Shown one piece after another: positions 22,901-35,593 of a DNA stretch of 64,000 nt. The translations under genes were made by a program, and so were the position numbers. Where the stretch lies: assembly GCA_029204225.1 (NCBI GenBank), contig CM055106.1, forward strand, positions 15,693,278-15,757,277, written 5' to 3'. This DNA is from Diphasiastrum complanatum. Its lineage: Eukaryota; Streptophyta; Lycopodiopsida; Lycopodiales; Lycopodiaceae. Within the stretch, counting starts at the first letter, position 1. Every line of letters starts with the position of its first letter. The notes under the pieces were generated by a model, which searched no databases, was not told where the DNA came from, and saw nothing but the letters and a program-made list of their open reading frames with translations.

Positions 22901-23064
22901 TGCGCGCGCACACACACCTCATCAGCCACCAGCCGACACACTTTGGCCATGTACATACACACACATACATCGGCCACCCCCATCGATGACCATCGACTTT
23001 CTTCCTAAACCATCGGCCGTCACCTAGATCGTCTGCCCCCGCCCGTCAACAACGGACACACTTC

Positions 23065-23526
23065 GCAAGTTGTCTATTGAAATGATTGAATTACTACATT
23101 TTTTATATAATTATTAAAATGTTCATTTCACTACAAACATTTATCAAGCAATGAGCATACACTTTTCCTTGTGTTGATGTCAAGAATGTATAATGAACAT
23201 TAATGAGTGTAATATAAAATTTATCTAATCTAGTTTTAAGATCAAACAAATTTCACAAAAGCAACATCAAACCAATAATCACATACTTTAATAATTATTT
23301 TTCCCCCTTAGAATTCACATACAAGAAATATAAGTTCATATAAACTTTAAGCACTTAATAGAATGAAATGTAAAATTTGTAAAAAACATTCTATACATCA
23401 AACGAAGTCTCATAATTATTTTTTTTTAGGATTGATAACGTACCTCATTTATTTGCTTTTAATATTCTTAAAGTTTAATCTAAAGTCTATCTAATAATGT
23501 AATATCAACATAAACCTCTTTTTCTC
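23065..23526. other. 462 bp present only in arm 2
   Basis: AT-rich DNA without motifs. Arm 1 joins CACACTTC directly to TCAATTTCTC at 6,545. A short TTC/TCTC overlap at the ends suggests deletion from arm 1 rather than insertion here. Confidence 0.75.
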
Positions 23527-23580
23527 TCAATTTCTCTTTATTTTTGTTAATATCTTTCTATCTCAATCTCTCAATCTTTT

Positions 23581-24183
23581 TGTTGGGTGTTGGTGGGGTC
23601 CACCATGTAAATAGTGTGACATACTTAGGGAGAATTAGTGTGAGGACTATAATGTGTAAGTCCAACCCAATGAGCACACCAATATTTCATTTTAAAGTTC
23701 AAAATAAAAGCACTTTATAGGCCATTGCGGAATTAAATTAATTCGAGGCCTAAAAGTCATTTTAAAGAATAAAAATTATTTCTCACTTATTTTGAAATTT
23801 CAAAGTTTAGAAAAGTAGAAATTGGCAAAATATAGAAAGAAGTAGAAATTGGCCAAAAGTGATCCATTGTACTTTATTATCATGTTCAATCAAAAGATGG
23901 AAACTCTACCATTCTCCTCTTCCTACTTCTCTCTCATTTTGTTATGGTTTTGATGTTTATGGTATTTTGTGATTATTGAGGCTTTGTTATTGTTGCATTC
24001 TTTATGAGAGAAGGAAGAGAAGAAAAAGTAAGATATCATTTGGACATTGATTAGGGTTAGAGTTTGGCTAATGGTTAGATCTCATTTGAAAGCTTGTACA
24101 TCATCTCATACATAGGAATTTCTCCCTTGGGAACAAACTAGTTTAGATCATCTCATCAGTGGTATCAATGCTCCTATCCAACA
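23581..24183 (+). mobile_element. C3 copia 5' LTR (arm 2)
   Basis: TGTTGGGTGTTGG...CCTATCCAACA, mirror of 5,887-6,489. Followed by the variant primer site TGGTATCTGAGTGCC at 24,185-24,199. Confidence 0.7.
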
Positions 24184-24331
24184 GTGGTATCTGAGTGCCT
24201 TCGTTGAATTCAACTATCTATCCATTTTCCCATGGCCAATAGTGGTAACGGAGCCAATAGGTTTCTTGATTAAACTTTTCAACTTCAATTTGTAAAACAT
24301 TCAACTAATAGAGTCATCCTCTGAAAATAGA

Positions 24332-25780
24332 ATGATTGAAAAATTCAATGGTAAAAACTTGTATATATGAAAGTTCAAAATCAAAATGATCCAGCAAACA
24401 GAAAAGGATCTCTGGGAGTTGGTGGACGGAACCCTTTCCAAACCAACGGATCTTGATCTCCTAGCACAATGGAATATCAGAGATGGCAAAACAATTGCCA
24501 CGATCACTCTGAAACTGAGAGACTCTCTCATCTCTCATGTAACTTTCTATAAGACTTCTCATGAAGCCTGAGAGATTCTTACCTCTCTATATGAAACACA
24601 AGATGTTTCAGCAAAGCTTTTTTGTAGAAAGAGATTCTTCTCATTCAAGGTGACTGAAAATACATACATCTATGATCACATTAACAATCTCAAAGCTTCA
24701 ATGGATCAATTATCTGCCATCGAATGTCTAATCTCGGACCACGATGCAGTCATGACTTTGCTTTCAAGTCTTCCAGCACCTTATGAGAATTTTCTCATGT
24801 TAACTTCTAAGAAGAAATTTTATTCCAAGGCCAAGCCTACTTCTAATTCACAATCTTCACAGTCTTCTCATTCAAGTCATGATACCTAAAACCAAATTAT
24901 TCTACAAATATTGCAAAAGGATAAATCATGAAATAAAAGATTGTAGGATTTGAATGCATAATGAGGCAAAGAAGAAGCAGTCACAAAAGTCTGTAGAAAC
25001 TCAGCAAGCATTGGAGGTGAAAGAAGAAGAGCAAAGACTCTTCATGGACGAACACAACATAATGTCTAGCAATCAAAACCTATACAGTGGTGCCACATAG
25101 CACATGACATCAAGTAAAGAAGTTTGTGTTTCTCAACACAACCAGTATCAAGAGATACATACATCTTGGTGATTCAAGCAGCCACCAAGTGGAAGCTGAA
25201 GGCACCATATGACTACAATTTCAAAATGGTTCATCAAATTTAGCCTTATCGTACGTACTTTATATACTAAGACTCACCAAGAACCTACTGTCAATTTAAA
25301 GTAGCATCGCAGATCAAGAGTACACTGTGAAATTTATAGCAAATGAATCTACCAATGAGGATAAAGACTCTCAAGTTCTTGTCAGAGAAACTAGAAATGA
25401 ATATCTATATGTCTTTTCTCTTGATTATGTTCTAATGTCAAATTCAAAAATCAGTTCCGATGAAAGTAAGTATGGCATTACAGGTTAGGCCACCTCAATA
25501 TGAGATCTATTAAATATATGGCGTGCAGTTCATTAGCAGCTGGTCTATCACTTCCTGCATCATCTTCTGAATCCTTTGTATGTGAATCTTGTATTTTAGG
25601 CAAGCACTCTAGAAGCAAATTCACCAAAGGTCAGTCTATTAGATCCAAAGATGTTCTTGAGCTCATACGTAGTGATTTACGTGGTCCTATGCAAACACCA
25701 TCCCATGGTGATTCCCAGCCCCACTTTATCAAGTTTTCATCCTCCTATATACCGCCTCAAATTATATCAGGATAATTGCC
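24332..25780 (+). pseudogene. C3 copia gag / protease / pre-integrase remnant (arm 2)
   Basis: Mirror of 4,290-5,738 with no difference that I can see, including the early TGA, the SGAT-stop-HMT protease trace and the truncated pre-integrase end. It is convergent with kinase copy 2, whose stop lies about 200 bases further on. Confidence 0.85.
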
Positions 25781-25982
25781 CTGTAGATCCTGCTCAGCCT
25801 CGCTGAAACGGCCACATATTGAATAAGTTGGTCAGCCTGGTCTTAAGTAGTTGAAATCAGCTTATACTCCCCTTTAATGCCGTTCGAAGAATCATCATGT
25901 TTGAGCCATTTGATCGTCGAAAACTAGCCAATTGCTTTGATATGGAGGCCCTAGGGCTGTTTCTCTATAATCCAAGCTCCCA

Positions 25983-28302
25983 TTAAAGCTGTATTTCGGT
26001 GGTAATATGTAAGTCGAAAGGACCATATGCTTGTTGTATGATTTGATCAAGGTTTTCTGGAACTTCCTTCATGGATTCCGTTATGTCTTCTTTAGGTTCT
26101 GTTCCATAAGAATCACCTGCGTAACCTTGTTGCATGATTTGCTCAAGCTTTTCTGCCACTTCCTTCATGGGAGGGCGATTATCCTTCTTTGAAGATAGAC
26201 AGCACAATGCAAGCTGTGCAACGCCAGTCACCATCTCTTTTACTTGCAGGGATTGAATCTCTAAGGTAGGATCAACTACATCATGCCATGACCCACATAA
26301 GATCTTAGCAATAGCAAAGGTTGCAAGGTTGATCTCTTTCGTCTCCCGAGACATGTCCACTGCCTTCTTGGCAGATATCATCTCCATCAAAACTACACCA
26401 AAACTATAAACATCGCTCTTGTCAGTCAAATGATAGCTTTTCTGGTAATCTGGATCCAGATAGCCTGGTGTTCCTTGTGGAGCTGTGGAAATGTGCGTTT
26501 CCTCCAGAGGAACAAATTTGGAGAGCCCAAAATCTGCTACCTTGGCATGGAAGCTTTCATCGAGAAGAATATTCGTAGGCTTTACGTCTCTGTGGATGAT
26601 CGAAGGGCAGACGCTCTCGTGCAGGTATGCCAGAGCACGAGCAGTTTCCCCCGCAATTCTCAGACGAGTTTCCCAGTTTAGCCCTTTGCCTCGATCACCG
26701 TGAAGATGATCGGCAAGAGTTCCATTGGGAACGAACTCATACACCAACAACAATTCTCTTCCATCGAGACAAAATCCAAGCAGCTGAACCAGATTGCGAT
26801 GCCTGACCTTAGAGAGGATAGTCACCTCACTGTACAATTGATTCAGTCCATATTTGTTGCACGGATTGAGCTTCTTCACAGCGACGATCTGTCCATCTTT
26901 GAGGTTGCCCTTGTAAACAGTGCTGAATGCTCCTCTCCCCAGTTTCCTCGTTTCTGAGAATGAATTCGTAGCTCTCTCAAGCTCTTTGTACCAAAAAAGA
27001 GTAGTTTCTCTAAAATTGAGCTTTTGTAACAATTCCTTGTCTTTCTCAGAACTCGGATTGAAGCCAATGGCATCTCTACGGTTTCCAATTCTCCGCCTTT
27101 TCAAAAGCAGCAGGAAAAGTCCAATCAAACCTAATATCACAATGGTTCCCCCTACAGAAAGTCCTGAAATCAAGCAAATGCACCCAAAACAGGTTAGATT
27201 GAGGAATAAAGAATCATTCGTAATTTGTACAGATAGACTAGAAGTAGAAACATGCTTTTATGACTGACCGAATCATTTGATCCGTGCTAAAAATAATTAT
27301 AAAAAGGACAGTTGAAGAATCTTTTAGTTTATTACCGATAATTAGAGAAGCATCGTTTCTGTGATGGAGAACAGTATCATCGAGGGGGGTTTTGGAGCAG
27401 AAGCCACTAATGCAATCTGCACAGCATCAAAACAAGTCTCTTCAAGAAAAATTAAAGATCCCCAAGCAAGCAGCAGGCTAGATATATGCACGGAAGAAAG
27501 CATCGAATTTTTTCTATCAGCCTGTATACGTACCTGGGCATTTAGTTGAGGAATTGGTGCTGCCACATAGGCAAAGGAAGCTGCTGCTTGAGCTATATCC
27601 GCAAGAGCCACTACTTTTTATGCAGTCAGTACAATTAGCTTGATGAGGAGGATTTTCATACTCTAGCTCAAGAAGTTTATAACCATGGATCAAACCTGAA
27701 AGTAACGGTGGTCCTGTAGTCATATTAGGAAGATTTATAATAGAAGCTTGGCCATATAACCCACAGGTGAAATTGGAAAGACTTGATTTAGGAATGGCAT
27801 TTGCGCAGCAATGAATGGGATCACTGCTGCACCCATAGAAAGTATCAAGAGCGCAAGAAAAATCTACAGAAACATCAGACCTGCAAAGGTATGGAATCAC
27901 CGAGGTAATGTTACCAATATTGCTACCTCCACATAGTATGAATTTATTCAAATTCAGGACGTATGTGCTTGTGGATCTGAGACTACGAAGATATCTACAA
28001 GACGCTGAATCGCTAAAGTCTTTCAGGATAAGGGTGTTACTATCGTAATCTACATCGAAGATCTGGTAAGAATTGGTGCTAAGCTGCAGCTGCAACTCGT
28101 TCTGCACGCAAGTTAATTTGTAATTCGGACTGCCACATCCTTCAACGATACTGAATGGATACTGGACTGATAGACCACCGCAGTAGGTTTGGCAAACGTC
28201 TCCGAGGCTGTGGGAGACAGTGGAGAGAAGTGCGAGGCTAAAAACTCTCAGAAAATATCTGGGAAGAGCATTGCAACCTGAAAATAATAACATGATTAGC
28301 AT
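25983..28302 (-). CDS. LRK10L/WAK-like receptor-like kinase, copy 2
   Basis: Exons at 28,302-27,534, 27,416-27,336 and 27,163-25,983 on the minus strand, giving the same 676-residue product as copy 1: GUB_WAK_bind and WAK_assoc ectodomain, one transmembrane helix, intact RD-type kinase with GRGAFSTV, VAVK, HRDVKPTN, DFGLS and GTPGYLDPDY. Introns and about 270 bases upstream of the start also look identical to copy 1, so the match is not due to protein-level constraint alone. The two genes face each other across about 21.9 kb of transposon DNA. Confidence 0.9.
26290..26343 (-). repeat. Kinase exon 3 source of the 54-bp fragment (copy 2)
   Basis: Exon 3 stretch identical to the displaced fragments at 209-262 and 29,807-29,860. 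Confidence 0.9.
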
Positions 28303-28685
28303 AATAACTTAGAAGGAAGGTGGAATAGGAAGTGTAGTTGCAGAACTAAGTAGCAAGTTCTACAACGATCGATGAGAAGGAAATCTGTGTCACTATATTG
28401 GCCTTCCGTCGTCTTTACGTGTCTCAGCATAGGATCGGAGCACGCCTTTGACAAAAGGATTATGACCTAATAGCACCTTTCAAGTTTCCGTGCTCACCCA
28501 CTCAACTGGGCATGGTGGGCATGATGATGGCCTAATAGCTCCTTTCAAAGGGACATAAGAGTTGTGAGGAGTCATATCGGACACTTGGCATCATCCGGTT
28601 GGATATGAAGAGCCACGTTCTGAGTCATAGCACAGATTCGAAAACGTAATTAATCTGCACCGTTGGATCACAACTGCTATGTCTG

Positions 28686-28784
28686 GTATTTGTGATCCGA
28701 CGGTGGGCTACTGTTGTAACCACCCTCGCCGCTCCGGTGGCTCGGAGTGCTACAGCCGGTAGCCCACCTCCGGATCACGAATAT
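28686..28784. repeat. Imperfect hairpin upstream of kinase copy 2
   Basis: Mirror of 1,286-1,384: stem ends TTTGTGATCCGACGGTGGGC and GCCCACCTCCGGATCACGAA around a GC-rich loop. Confidence 0.7.
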
Positions 28785-30062
28785 CTAGTCCGTAGAGCCT
28801 TGCTTGGAGAGATTATGTGGCATAAATTTTGGATGAAATTACGTACAAGCCTACACTAGCTATGTGATTTAACATCCATTCCTTTACTCGTCAAATGAGA
28901 GACTAGCTACACCAGTGCAAGATTAAACTTCCATCCTTTTACTCCTTACCTAAGAAAATGACCATAGCCTATTAATTGTGCAATTTATGAATTTTAGGCT
29001 TGCAATCGCCTCTCTTAACAACCGTCTAAGGTTGGTAACTAGCTCCAACTGTAAAACTCCATGATTTTGTTTTTTGTCTTGTGTACCCATGCCCAAGCAA
29101 TGCAAAAGGCCATTATGGAACCCCATTTTGCACTATTGCAAAAAATGGAGGGGTCTATGGAACTTAATCATCTAAAATTATAACTTGACATAATTGCACA
29201 TAAACATAAGAGTCTAAACACAAGTGAAGGCTATTGTGCTCTTTGCGGGTGAATGGGTGCCTTAGCCTTCATACGACTTGAACAATTAGTGCCACTAAGT
29301 TGAAAGAGACATAATGGGGGTGGAAGGACTAATAGGTCCACACCATCAACCCAAGACTCATTCATGATCTCACGTGGGTGGAAAGGTTTCAAGAAACAAT
29401 GTTCCAATGTCACAACATTAGTTTCAAGTCTTTCTTTTATTGTTTTTTTTTAAATGTTGACAATAAATCCTTTGGATGAACCTTACATGCGAAAAGTCAT
29501 CCATTCGAACAAAAAAGTACCATAGAAGGTTCATCCAAAACTTTGGATGATTTTAAGTTCAATGAAATGCATGTAAATAAAAAAGAGAAACTAAAAATTA
29601 GATAGTACATGAGAATGAAAGTCTCTGTTTTTGGTCAACAAGAACACAAAAACTTAGTAGTGTTTTGGACGAATTTCTTTTAAAATTAATTGGAGCCTTA
29701 CAAACAACTTGGATGCCACCCAAGGAGACCCAAGTAGGTTACATGCGTAAGCCCTCATGTTGTCGTGGCATGAGACATGTCACATTGTAACCTACCTATA
29801 GCTCACGACGAAAGAGATCAACCTTGCAACCTTTGCTATTGCTAAGATCTTATGTGGGTCTCTCACCTCCTTTTTTTTTTATGTCAATGCCAAGTGGATT
29901 CTTCCTTCTCCAAAAATGATGCGCTACATTGCACGCTCTTTAATGCCCATGTTATCTCGATCATACCTGAATTCCACCAAAAGATAAAGTTACTTACAAA
30001 CAAATAAACATATAGCTAAATGTAAAGCCCAAAATAATTTAGCTATATGTCAATTCACAATT
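28785..30062. other. Gene-less outer arm 2 DNA
   Basis: Counterpart of 1-1,285 with scattered differences (for example GATCGAGATAAC against GATCAGGATAAC, and a T run of 10 against an A run of 17). Contains the displaced kinase piece at 29,807-29,860. Confidence 0.6.
29807..29860 (+). repeat. 54-bp displaced fragment of the kinase gene (arm 2)
   Basis: Perfect copy of kinase exon 3 positions 3,727-3,780; mirror of 209-262. The fragment was therefore in place before the arms formed, or was copied between them. Confidence 0.9.
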
Positions 30063-31090
30063 TAGGAGTAATCATTGCATCCGACCAATGAGAGTTTCTA
30101 TTTTCCAGCCACATCATGAGAATGGCTGGCATCTAGATAATTGAATTCCAGATTTTTGCCAGTATTTGAAAGAAAGTCTACATTCGTTCAAGACAGTAGC
30201 GACTCGAACTTGGCAAGTTTATTGTAAGCAATATGTTGACATGCAGTTGTCTCAGCTTTCCGAGTTCTTGATTGACATCAGTAATGGCTTAGTTTTCTCA
30301 ATTTGCTGAACTTTTTGCTGTGATTTTCGCTTTAGGGTGGTGCACCTTAACTGGTTTCAGTTGAAAGCATTTTGCTCTCATCAGCACGAATGGAAAACTT
30401 TTTGAGCTGGAATTTTTTTTTCTATTCTCAAATTTGTAGCAGTGTGAGCATGATGACATATGTAGCGCTCTATCCACGTCCTCAAAAAATTATAATCCGG
30501 TTTAGCAAAGCCAGGGAACCGGAAGCACAGCAGAATCTGAATCATGACTCATTTTTCATGCACCAAGATTTGGCTGCAGATTTAGAAGAAGCGTAAAGAC
30601 AACGCCTCAACTAATATTTCTGATATTTTGAGGATGGTTGATACAGAGGAGCGGAGTGGTTTCAATAAAATTATTCTACGAGATAGTCATGGTTTGGAAA
30701 AAGTTATTCTAAAAGAGCCTTCGGGATCTACAGCAAAAGTATGATTAGGTGATATAACATCTAAGTCTAGTCAACAGATAAATTGGAAACATATACCTAA
30801 TGCTAATACACCTCATACACAAGTTTTAAGGCATTTGAGACATATCCTTATGAGGCGCATGATCTTGATGCTTTTTTTATTTACAAAGGAACCTTATCCA
30901 ACCACGTTAGCATCATGAATCTATGTTAAAATTCTCGTATGATCATCGCACTTTTAGAAACAATATTGAAGCTGTATTTGAAGTTGAGCTCATGACTTTG
31001 TACTTACAAACCATACAAATTCACTTGACCCATCCAAAGATAACCTGAGCATAGTGAGAATCATTCCACTTCACCTGAGAGGTAAACTCA
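30063..31090. other. Non-repeated spacer with a possible gene relic
   Basis: No copy elsewhere in the window. On the plus strand at 30,619-30,745 a broken frame reads HGLEKVILKEPSGSTAKV, a stop, then LGDITSK. This recalls the N-terminal block of plant glucose-6-phosphate 1-epimerase-like proteins (GLDKVVLRE..GSSAEVYL..VTSW). The match is short and I hold it only as a lead. Nothing else is recognisable. Confidence 0.3.
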
Positions 31091-31099
31091 GGACGAACA

Positions 31100-32700
31100 A
31101 TATGTGTAGAAAAACACAAAACCAAACAAATGACATAATCAAGCAAACTTACTTCATGTATGCGCGAACATCATGATGACCAGTTATCTTCATGCCACAT
31201 TCTGTAGGGACTCCAGCATAATTCAGCCTATTTATACCAGCAACATGTCCAGATTTATTGCTAAATTCACCCACAACTCCAGATCAAAATAGCATGGACT
31301 TCACCCACTTTGATAAAGTACATTTCCCAACTGGAATCCTGCTATACCACTACATGCATAAAGAATGTCAGTACAAACAGAATGATTCTTAAACAAATGA
31401 TACACATAATGACAAACAACAGTACAAAATAAGTGAATAAAAGCACATCTCATACTATATTTGAATCAGTACGATTCTTAATTGGTGTTAAAAACAAAGC
31501 ATGAGGTGGCGGCTTATCATTATCCCAAACAGGATGATGCCCAATTAAAGCTTTATAAGTTTCCACAACATCACTGTGATAACAATTCACAGGTCGTCGT
31601 CTTTTCTCAGGAGCACAATGTACAATATCCAGCTTGTAATTTTTGGAAGCATCTTGTGAGAACCTAAACCAAAAAAAAATCCAAATTACCATGTGAAATA
31701 GTCACTTCTGCTCATACATTATGTATGGCTTGGCTAGAACCTTCACACACACATACAATATATCTTTCTAGGAGCTTCACACATGCATTTCACATTAAAC
31801 GTAGAATAAAACCTTGCTAACATAACAAATCATAAAAATCATAAAATCAAAACAAATACCTCATACTACACCCATTAGGAATAGTATTTTGCAACTGTGG
31901 ATCAGCAAGCATCTTCTTCTCATCAATAACAAATAACACATCAACTTTTTTTCAACATTTACCCAAGCCCATAGATCCAGATCTTCTTATAGCTTCCTCA
32001 GTAGCAATCTTGGCTTTACGATAACGAACATCAGTCAAAATATTAAAAGGAATCCCCGCAACACTAGAATCAAGAACTCTTTTTTCTTGATGACATCGAA
32101 TAATGCTTCCAATTGCACGAAACATACTACTTAGGCTGTGGTCAACAAGAACAAGTTTACTAATCATGAAGGCCTTAAAAAACATCAAACAAATAGCAAA
32201 AATAGCAATAACAAAATACATACAAAATTTCAAGTTATCTAACCAACAATTGCCACAAAAATTAGACAAGAAAAATTATTACCTCAGGAGGATACATTTC
32301 GCCATTTTTTTGTTGGAACTTGTAATATGAACAAAACAAGAAGATCGATAAATCTTTTAAGATCAGAACTTTCAATAAGGTCTTCAATACTTTTATTAGT
32401 AGGGAGATTACAATGCTTCCGCCATGAATCAAATGCTGATCGAGCCCAATTTTCAGCATGAATACTCTTACGAATACCACCAGACATGACATTTGTGATC
32501 TCCTTAGGATCAACTGTGCGAAATCTACGATCATATTTAGAAACAGCTACAGTTTCACCTACTACATCCTCATTTGCTTCAGCATCAGATAAAGATTCAA
32601 TACTAAACTTGTTTTCACAAAAAATATCATCAACAGCAAAACCATTTTTTAAGATGAATCTTTGCCATCGCTATCTCCAGACATATGACTGCCAGAAAAA
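31100..32700 (-). pseudogene. DUF3504-like (Crypton-derived tyrosine-recombinase-like) gene remnant
   Basis: Minus-strand, intron-containing relic. Blocks in order: 32,650-32,280 with AFDSWRKHCNLPTNKSIEDL, then LFILQV and, after a one-base slip in an A7 run, NGEMYPPE before GTAATA; 32,151-31,866 with SLSSMFRAIGSIIR, FNILTDVRYRKAKIA, SMGLG, a TGA, then KKMLADPQLQ; 31,668-31,452 with RRRPVNCYHSDVVETYKAL and HALFLTP; 31,352-31,164 with WYSRIPVGK, LSKWVKSM, a TGA, then YAGVPTECGMKITGHHDVRA. The order (W-x-W/K start, YPPE, R-x-IR, FNIL-D-R, cysteine-poor middle, VWYS-PLG, NHS-R, GVP, TGH) matches DUF3504 domains of ZMYM/QRICH1/KCTD1-type proteins. NHSxR reads NKSGH and the exon that should hold the first catalytic Arg is not found. 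No copy elsewhere in the window. Confidence 0.6.
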
Positions 32701-33559
32701 ATACAGGACAGACTATCAGATTTTAGTTAAAGTTGATGAGTGATAGAATTTGGATCATGCAAAGAGCTTTTGAAAGTGACAAACACCACTAGAAAAATTA
32801 GTGCAGTTGACTTCTCCATTTTTAAATAACATAAGAGTAAAAGAAACAAAACCAGAACAGTGAATGAAAACAAACAGTTCAGCAGCACCTGAAAATGATC
32901 TTCTAATTAACAGTTTCACCTTTGTGAATAGTTCAGTTTTCAGAAGATGCAAGAACTTGTATGTGAGGGCAAATGTCGAGTGCTTCATAAGGATAGATAA
33001 GAACATAGCTGAGTCACCACAGATGAACCGATAGCCATAAACACCAGAGATGAACAACACCAAAGATGAACCAATAGCCGTAAACACAAGAGATGAATTG
33101 ATAACCCCCCTCCCACAAAAGATAAATCATAGAAACATAATTTGTAATCATAAAAATTTACCTTGAATTAACTGCTCGCACTCTCTTACTCATGTAATGA
33201 CAAAAAAGAATCTGCAGAGCAAGTCTTTATTACACAGAATCTGGAAACAAGTTTGTATTAGAACAAATCTGGAAGCATTGTTTGTGACTGACATGTTCCT
33301 TCTCTCCAACCATACTTGGAAGAGCATGCACAACCTTTTGATGTCCAAATTTTTGTCCAAAACTATCTTGTTGGAGAACCACGGTTAAGTAGCTCCAGTC
33401 CACACTGAAATGATTTCAAGCATTTGGATATTCTGAAAACCAGTTAGACTTTCCCATTTTTAAATAGCTTAAGAGCAAACAAAAACGAAATAAAAAAAAG
33501 TGAATGATAGAATAACAGTTCAGGGGTGCTTGAACATGGTCCTCTTAGTAAAAGTTTTA

Positions 33560-34745
33560 ACTCTGTGAATAGATTTGTTTTTGAGAAGATGCAAGAACCT
33601 CAATATAGAAGAATGGTTTAGACTTCTCCATTTAGACACCAGCAACGTGCATAAGCATACATAAGCAGTCAGACTTCTGAAACCAGCATTAGAATGTAGA
33701 GGTAGGCGCCTACTGTGAACCTCTATGAACAGATCATTTTTGAGAAATGCAAGAAACCGAATCTGCAAGCAATGGTTCGTTCTTCAGGAGATGCAATCCA
33801 CCATGACAGCTAGAAGCAATGATTGTCCATTTAGACACAAGCAACATGCATAAGCACACATAAGCAGTCAAACTTCTGAAACCAACATTAGAACCTAGTG
33901 GTAGCCTCCCTATTGTGAACCTCTGTGAACATAGTGTTTTCAGAAATGCAAGAAACCGAATCTGCAAGCAATGGTCAGTTCTTCAAGAGATGCAATCCAC
34001 CATGACAGCTAGAAGCAATGATTCGTTTTTCAGATCTCTATCATTCGTTCAAGAGTTGCAAGGGCTTTATCGAAACAAAGGAAGAAGATGTGCCTCTATA
34101 TCCATCCACAACGATTGTCCATTTAGACACCAGCAACGTGCATAAGCATACATAAGCAGTCAGACTTATGAAACCAACATTAAAACGTAGAGGTGTAGGC
34201 CCCTACTGTGGACCTCTGTGAACAGATTGTTTTCAAAAATGCAAGAAACCGAATCTGCAAGCAATGGTTAGTTCTTCAGGAGATGCAATCCACCATGACA
34301 GCTAGAGCAATGATTTTTTGTTCAAATCCCTATCATTCGTTCAAGAGACTAAATAGAACTTAAAGACACAGGTTCCAAGGGCTTTATAGAAACAAAAAAA
34401 GAAGATGTGCCTCTATATCCATCCACAATGATTGTCCATTTAGACACAAGCAACGTGCATAAGCGTACATAAGCAGTCAGACTTCTGAAACCAATATTAG
34501 AATGTAGAGGTAGGCCCCTACTGTGAACCTCTGTGAACAGATCGTTTTCAGAAATGCAAGAAACCAAATCTGCAAGCAATGGTTAGTTTTTCAGGAGATG
34601 CAATCCACCATAACAACTAAAAGCAATGATTCGTTTTTCAGATCCCTATCATTCATTAAAGAGACTAAATAGAACTTAAAGACACAGGTTGCAAGGGCTT
34701 TATAGAAACAAAGAAAGAAGATGTGCCTCTATATCCATCCACAAT
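33560..34745. repeat. Tandem repeat with units of about 200-316 bp, copy 1
   Basis: The string CCATTTAGACACCAGCAACG and variants recur at about 33,628, 33,828, 34,120 and 34,436. Each is followed by CATAAGCAGTCAGACTTCTG, a TGTGAACCTCTGTGAACA block and GCAAGAAACCGAATCTGCAA. Longer units contain an extra piece with GCAAGGGCTTTATAGAAACA. They lie downstream (minus strand) of C6 RNase H, in the likely 3' UTR or LTR. Confidence 0.9.
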
Positions 34746-35593
34746 GATGCCTCCACATCTATTGTGACAACAGAAACGCAAGCAAATCTGTCTCTCAAAC
34801 TGCTCGCTACTGTGGCTGGTGATGCCTCCACCTGTGACAACAAAAAACTATTGGACAAGTTCTGCGAAACTGTTAGAAAGGTTCTGCGAATTCTTCCATA
34901 GAGGATGCGATTAGAGGTTGAATAAATCACACCAATATCAGCATTTTTAATCATGCCTGAATCTGATCTATTACTAATAGAGCAGTTCTAGTATAATTAA
35001 ATTATGTGTGCGGAAATATGGAGAGAAATTGGAAATATATGTGCGAATGTGATAGACAATTAGATAATCAGATAAACGACTGAAACTTTGATCAGAAAAT
35101 GAATTTTAATTCTGAGTCTAAATCAATATACATTTTTTTTTATGCCTTGTGTTATCTCTTTCACGAAGAGGACATAAGTGCGCAAGTGCATAAGTAAATA
35201 AGTCAGTCTGAGTCTAAGTCTGAGCTTGAATCTTAGAGTATGTTATTACTATAAGTGCACATGTATTTATATTGTTACAAAATAAGTCCTTTGGCCTTTT
35301 TCCTTCTGTAACAGAATCCAATCGTTTTGATGGTTGATATTCAACAACGTTCTGGTTTCTCAGAGTCAAAAGATTCTCAAAAGATTCGCGACAGATTCAC
35401 AACGGATTCTCGAAATATTCTTGAATGATTCTCTGTTCATGTCAGAGTCGTTGTTCTTAGATTCGCAACAATATTTTGTTCGCGACAATATCTTTGACAG
35501 TTTCTGCTTCATGATAGTCTTCTTGATCTTTTGAGACAAATTCGCAAATATTTTGAGAGGTCCAGAAATAGATTTATCAAATCCTTCTAACAT

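Larger units (their letters stand above)
20813..30062. repeat. Arm 2 of the inverted repeat
   Basis: Reverse complement of 1-8,800. Holds C1 LTR tail, C1 gag, CGAGATATG repeat, an extra 462 bp absent from arm 1, C3 LTR and gag, and kinase copy 2. The last match to arm 1 is the string ending ATTCACAA at 30,062. Confidence 0.93.

Noticed and set aside
33560-34745. CRISPR-like array
   Set aside because: Repeats are 200-316 bp, adjacent and eukaryotic; there are no short repeats with unique spacers.
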